Shown one piece after another: positions 24,593 through 27,865 of a stretch of 27,865 nt of DNA. How positions within the stretch are numbered: the stretch's first letter is position 1; the number at the start of each line of letters is the position of its first letter. The stretch spans positions 1 to 27,865 of the forward strand of contig JAOAEQ010000033.1 in the NCBI GenBank assembly GCA_026416715.1, written 5' to 3'. Both the position numbers and the translations under genes were made by a program. The notes under the pieces were generated by a model, which saw only the letters and a program-made list of their open reading frames with translations, did no database searches and had not been told where the DNA came from. The stretch is from a bacterium (GTDB lineage Bacteria; UBP4; UBA4092; JAOAEQ01).

Positions 24593-25933
24593 TTATTTCT
24601 GACTCTTGATCGGCAATCGAACAATTACCGTAGTTCCCTTACCCGGTTGGCTTTCAATATGGATTGTTCCATTATGCCACTCGATGATTCGATGGATGAT
24701 GGTTAATCCCAAACCTAAACTTCCTGGTTTAGTGCTGAAAAATGGAGTAAAAATTCTATTCAAATTTTCCTGCGCAATACCAACTCCTGTATCTTGAATC
24801 TGAAGTTCAATTTCGTGCTTGGGTTCAGAATCATTCGTGGTTACCACCGCAGTTTTTATCCGCATCGTTCCTCCCGTGGTTTCCATCGCTTCACACGCGT
24901 TTCGCATCAGGTTATAAATCGCCCGTTGGATGAGACTTGGATTAGCGGTAATTGTCGGGAGGTTCGGGTCTAACTGAGTTTGTATCTGGATATTTTTCTC
25001 ACATTGCAGTTGTTGTATCTCCAATATAGTATCGCCGATAATCCCATTTACGTCAACTGGCTCGACACTGGTTGCAGTCGGTGACGTTAATTGAACTAAC
25101 TGATTGATTATCTTTTTGCATCGCGTCGCTTCGGTATGAATTATCTGGACACTTTCCTTTTGTCCAGGAGAAAGTTCACTATGCTTGATGAGATAATCAG
25201 CGTTTGCCATAATAATACCGACTGGATTATTGATTTCGTGCGCAATTCCGGCAGCGATTTCACCCATGCTAGCCAATTTTTCGGTTTTTAGCATTATCGC
25301 TTCCATCGCGCGCATCCGTTCAAAATCAGATTTAATTTTCTCCCGCTGGCTTCGCACAATCTCTAAAATAAACCAGCTAATCAACATTACCGCCCAGATT
25401 AAAATGAGTTTTGAAATGAACTCGTGCGAAGTCAGAAATAATAAATTCGGTTCCGTGCTAACTAGAATAAAGATGTAGAGTAAACTGATGATAACATTTA
25501 TGATAACACTCATAGTTTTATTGGGAAAGAGAACTATCCCACGTAGGATAACCAGAAAATATAACAGATAGAAATCACTGCGAAGCGTTCCTTGGCTTTC
25601 CTGTCGACCGGTTAAGAAGATAAGCAACGAAACGACAACGATATCTATTGCTAATGATAAATGGCTTAAAGTTAGGATTTCCCGCTGGGTATATCGGCGG
25701 AAGTAATAGATATAGGAATAAAATAAGTTACTAAATCCATATAACACCAAAAGACCAAATATCAACGGCGGGATATAAAAGCTCCCGAGCTGGATTCCAA
25801 CCAGCATATAACTGGTCACCAGCAATATCCATTTCGATGGGATAACCGCTTTTCGTTCGATATTAACCATCCAAGCGTGTTCTGCTGGTAATTTCGAATC
25901 ATCAGTTGTAAAAATTAATCGCGAATTTTTCAT
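24593..25933 (-). CDS. Membrane-bound NtrB-like sensor histidine kinase
   Basis: A 446-residue inner-membrane sensor kinase. Six hydrophobic segments span about residues 34-192, with only short loops, so the membrane part itself is the likely sensor, as in other multi-span sensor kinases. After a coiled linker (193-222) the HisKA domain has His232 in GIAHEINNPVG. The HATPase has the N box NLMRNACEAM (341-350), G1 DTGVGIA (381-387), F box RIFTPFFSTKPG and G2 SLGLGLTIIHRI. The HEINNP and FFSTKPGSLGLGL forms are typical of kinases that pair with sigma-54 regulators, and such a regulator is encoded two genes downstream. It heads the minus-strand unit. I see no convincing promoter in the roughly 200 bp upstream. 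Confidence 0.95.
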   Translation of the reverse strand: MKNSRLIFTTDDSKLPAEHAWMVNIERKAVIPSKWILLVTSYMLVGIQLGSFYIPPLIFGLLVLYGFSNLFYSYIYYFRRYTQREILTLSHLSLAIDIVVVSLLIFLTGRQESQGTLRSDFYLLYFLVILRGIVLFPNKTMSVIINVIISLLYIFILVSTEPNLLFLTSHEFISKLILIWAVMLISWFILEIVRSQREKIKSDFERMRAMEAIMLKTEKLASMGEIAAGIAHEINNPVGIIMANADYLIKHSELSPGQKESVQIIHTEATRCKKIINQLVQLTSPTATSVEPVDVNGIIGDTILEIQQLQCEKNIQIQTQLDPNLPTITANPSLIQRAIYNLMRNACEAMETTGGTMRIKTAVVTTNDSEPKHEIELQIQDTGVGIAQENLNRIFTPFFSTKPGSLGLGLTIIHRIIEWHNGTIHIESQPGKGTTVIVRLPIKSQK

Positions 25934-26580
25934 TTACTTTCTATATCAGACCAATAAGGTTCGTTCGGGCGAAAAAGTTCGCACCTGACTAACCCTTTTG
26001 GAACGCTTCTTTTAGAAAACGTTAGTCGAAGATTATCAGGAAACAGCCTTAAAAAACCTATAGCCCTAAATGGTTATTACCTCTGAGCTAAAGCTCGGTC
26101 GAAAAAGATTGAAAATGCATTCTATGGCAGGAGACTTTTTTGGTTGCTTACAAAAGCTGCTCGTTTATAGAAACCATTTAACTATATCGGATTTAGTAAA
26201 TCAAGACCTTATGCTTTCGACCAACTGTATTCGAGTGCAAAATCCTCCTACCCATTGTTATGAAAATAAACCCCTTTTCCCGCACTATTTACAGTTTAGC
26301 ACAGTTCCTATAAATAATCTATCTGATTTTTTTCTTTAACCAAGTAAACCATTAAATTCAGACAATAATATTAACAAATTATGACTTAATTTAGCTTAAT
26401 TCATTCGACCTAGCTTTATCCGTGGTGGTTTGTCAAAATTTTAATTCTTTGTATCGCAGCGGACGAAAGAAACTTAGAGAAAAATTAGTTCAATTCATTA
26501 CCTCGAAAAATCTCTGTGAACTCTGTAGCGAAGAAATTCCCTTCAAATCGACTAAACTTATGAATGAATTTATTGAATCC
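25934..26580. other. Non-coding stretch of about 650 bp between the sensor kinase and DUF5009 genes
   Basis: No convincing gene lies here. Two open frames on the plus strand (26070-26339 and 26422-26616) lack ribosome sites and family sequence, and the second runs into the DUF5009 gene. Visible structure includes 7-bp inverted arms GACTAAC (25987-25993) and GTTAGTC (26021-26027), a palindrome GAGCTAAAGCTC (26084-26095), and a CTCTGTG-type repeat at 26512-26533. AT content rises after 26330. It could hold the kinase promoter, a leader RNA or a decayed gene. Confidence 0.55.
26512..26533 (+). repeat. CTCTGTG-type dispersed repeat, copy 3
   Basis: CTCTGTGAACTCTGTAGCG followed by AAG resembles copy 1 (11804-11826, minus strand) over 22 bases with a few C-to-T or A-to-T differences. 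It lies in non-coding DNA downstream of the DUF5009-like gene. Confidence 0.45.
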
Positions 26581-27865
26581 TTACACCCGAACAAAAACCT
26601 TAGCACGGGTAAATAGATAGACAGAAAGGCACACGAGGAAGGTTAATAGAAATGCCCAAATAGTTCCCAGAACAACATTATTTGCGACTACTGCATCTAT
26701 CGGATTAATCAGATGAGTTATATGTAATAACGGATAAACAAATCCACCCCCCATAATATATGCAAGTAGCGGGTTACTCCCGACCACACGCAAAAACCCG
26801 ACCGTCCAGCCTTTTCGGTAGACATCGATAATCATAAAAAATGCGATTAGCAACGCAATCGCCATTCCTGAGGAAACAAAATAATATGCCGGGGTAGCCG
26901 GGTCTTTTTTAATTCCTCCTTCATACGGCTCGATAATATATCCGATGATTAAAAAAAATATCCCCCAATTCAGTATGGTTTTTAAGAATGTTCCAACTCC
27001 AGTCTCGGTTTTTTTGAATAAACAATAAACTAACAAACAGCAACTAGCGGTAAATAATAATCCGGTTAATACCCAACGGGTATATAAATATATCACACCG
27101 CCAACGACAATCGCGAACAACGTTCCCAGCGCAGTTACTGCAGGTAATCTCGATATTCCAAGATCAACGAGAACAATATCCTTTTGCTTACTAAACTTCA
27201 ATAACATATCGCCAATAATACTCCCGAACAAAATGACTGATACGACTTGAATCCAGGTTGCGCCGAATAGCCAGTGGATTGGTTTAATCCAGTGGTCTAT
27301 AGTAGAAATAATCAGACCGTTTGCGGAATGATGTAATCGTAATGCAAAAATGCCGACCAGAATCGCACAACGTGCCCATAAACTGTTACGCGTGATTAAC
27401 CAGAACAATGAACCAGCAGTATATCCGAACGCTAGAATGCGAATAATAATGTCATCTCGTTCTTTACTGAATCCGCTGCCATCTTTGAATGTAACCGTTG
27501 CCATCAATAGAATTAGACCGACTAGACCAACTATTCGCAGTAGATATTTTACCCACTTCCGACTCGTAAACCAAATCGGGAGACGCAAACTATCGAATCG
27601 GACTAAAAATAATAGCCAGCAACAGAAGCCAAGCAAACTCCGAAGCCAGAGAGTTAATCCCGGTTGGTCAGCCATCGCCCAAGGACTGCTATTCCCGAGG
27701 TAAATTGCAAGCGCTGCTAGAACTGCCCCGCGCCAGAAGATATGCCCGATGATTTTCCAATACGGCTCCCCGTTATCTATTCGGCGAGACAATGCTAGCG
27801 GAATCGCTGCACCCATTGAAAATAAGAAAAAAGGGAATACTAAATCTACCCAAGTTATTCCCGGA
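26581..27865 (-). CDS. DUF5009/HGSNAT-like membrane acyltransferase (5' end outside window)
   Basis: An integral membrane protein whose coding frame stays open to the window edge, so the N-terminus is missing. The first visible residues PGITWVDLVFPFFLFSMGAAIPLALSRR are the hallmark of the DUF5009 family, related to heparan-alpha-glucosaminide N-acetyltransferase, which moves acetyl groups across membranes to amino sugars. About ten further hydrophobic segments are seen, and VGSNPLLAYIMGGGFVYPLLH near the C-terminus matches the family's conserved GxNpLxxY segment. The ATG at 27814-27816 is internal, since family sequence continues upstream of it. Acetylation of an exported or incoming glycan is the usual guess; the substrate is unknown. 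No neighbouring glycan gene is visible in the window apart from the distant sugar permeases. Confidence 0.87.
   Translation of the reverse strand, partial: PGITWVDLVFPFFLFSMGAAIPLALSRRIDNGEPYWKIIGHIFWRGAVLAALAIYLGNSSPWAMADQPGLTLWLRSLLGFCCWLLFLVRFDSLRLPIWFTSRKWVKYLLRIVGLVGLILLMATVTFKDGSGFSKERDDIIIRILAFGYTAGSLFWLITRNSLWARCAILVGIFALRLHHSANGLIISTIDHWIKPIHWLFGATWIQVVSVILFGSIIGDMLLKFSKQKDIVLVDLGISRLPAVTALGTLFAIVVGGVIYLYTRWVLTGLLFTASCCLLVYCLFKKTETGVGTFLKTILNWGIFFLIIGYIIEPYEGGIKKDPATPAYYFVSSGMAIALLIAFFMIIDVYRKGWTVGFLRVVGSNPLLAYIMGGGFVYPLLHITHLINPIDAVVANNVVLGTIWAFLLTFLVCLSVYLFTRAKVFVRV

Noticed and set aside
26070-26339. 89-codon plus-strand open frame in the intergenic region
   Set aside because: No ribosome site before the ATG, no recognisable family sequence, and amino-acid composition looks like translated AT-rich non-coding DNA.
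26422-26616. 64-codon plus-strand open frame beginning with GTG
   Set aside because: It translates the CTCTGTG-type repeat and runs into the 3' end of the DUF5009-like gene on the other strand; no ribosome site.

Overview
The window is about 27.9 kb of AT-rich bacterial chromosome (roughly 40% G+C by eye). It has no rRNA, tRNA, transposase, CRISPR array or phage gene that I can see. The content (RelA/SpoT, L28, RecG, YgfK-type Fe-S flavoprotein, sugar ABC permeases, sigma-54 response regulator, COG1900/COG2122 sulfide-assimilation genes) fits an uncultivated, probably anaerobic, heterotrophic bacterium. No marker here fixes the phylum.

Layout. (1) 1-3776: 3' part of a RelA/SpoT gene, converging on rpmB (minus), which diverges from recG. 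(2) 3889-10565, plus strand: a soluble GAF-PAS histidine kinase behind a near-consensus promoter that overlaps the recG stop, then a YgfK-type multidomain oxidoreductase, a secreted DUF6599-like protein and a Tat-exported DUF362 protein. (3) 10632-13875, minus strand: a dGTPase-like HD hydrolase and two MalG/MalF-type sugar permeases without binding protein or ATPase. (4) 14101-14883: an unrecognised secreted protein. (5) 14975-22124, plus strand: nine collinear genes, the most interesting part. (6) 22117-25933, minus strand: a membrane sensor kinase, a Cys-containing/NTF2-like protein and an NtrC-type regulator. (7) 25934-26580: non-coding. (8) 26581-27865, minus strand: a DUF5009-like acyltransferase-type membrane protein cut by the window edge.

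Region 5 reads cysK1, polyprenol/phytol-kinase-like (VTE5/SEC59 family), a 10-cysteine small protein, COG1900/DUF39, NIL-ferredoxin, COG2122/UPF0280, DUF92 (VTE6 family), UbiA prenyltransferase, cysK2. COG1900, NIL-ferredoxin and COG2122 are the three components linked in methanogens to building homocysteine from aspartate semialdehyde and sulfide. The two kinase-like proteins plus UbiA match, in order of reaction, the plant route that rescues free prenol: alcohol to phosphate, to diphosphate, to a prenylated acceptor. UPF0280, DUF92 and UbiA are joined by overlapping stop and start codons, so the sulfur and prenyl genes are probably co-expressed. I know of no description of that combination.

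Two long, nearly loopless perfect palindromes without U-tracts lie inside this cluster (15957-15999 and 18265-18295). Three degenerate copies of a CTCTGYG-type dispersed repeat occur in non-coding DNA; one of them decides the likely start of the dGTPase gene.
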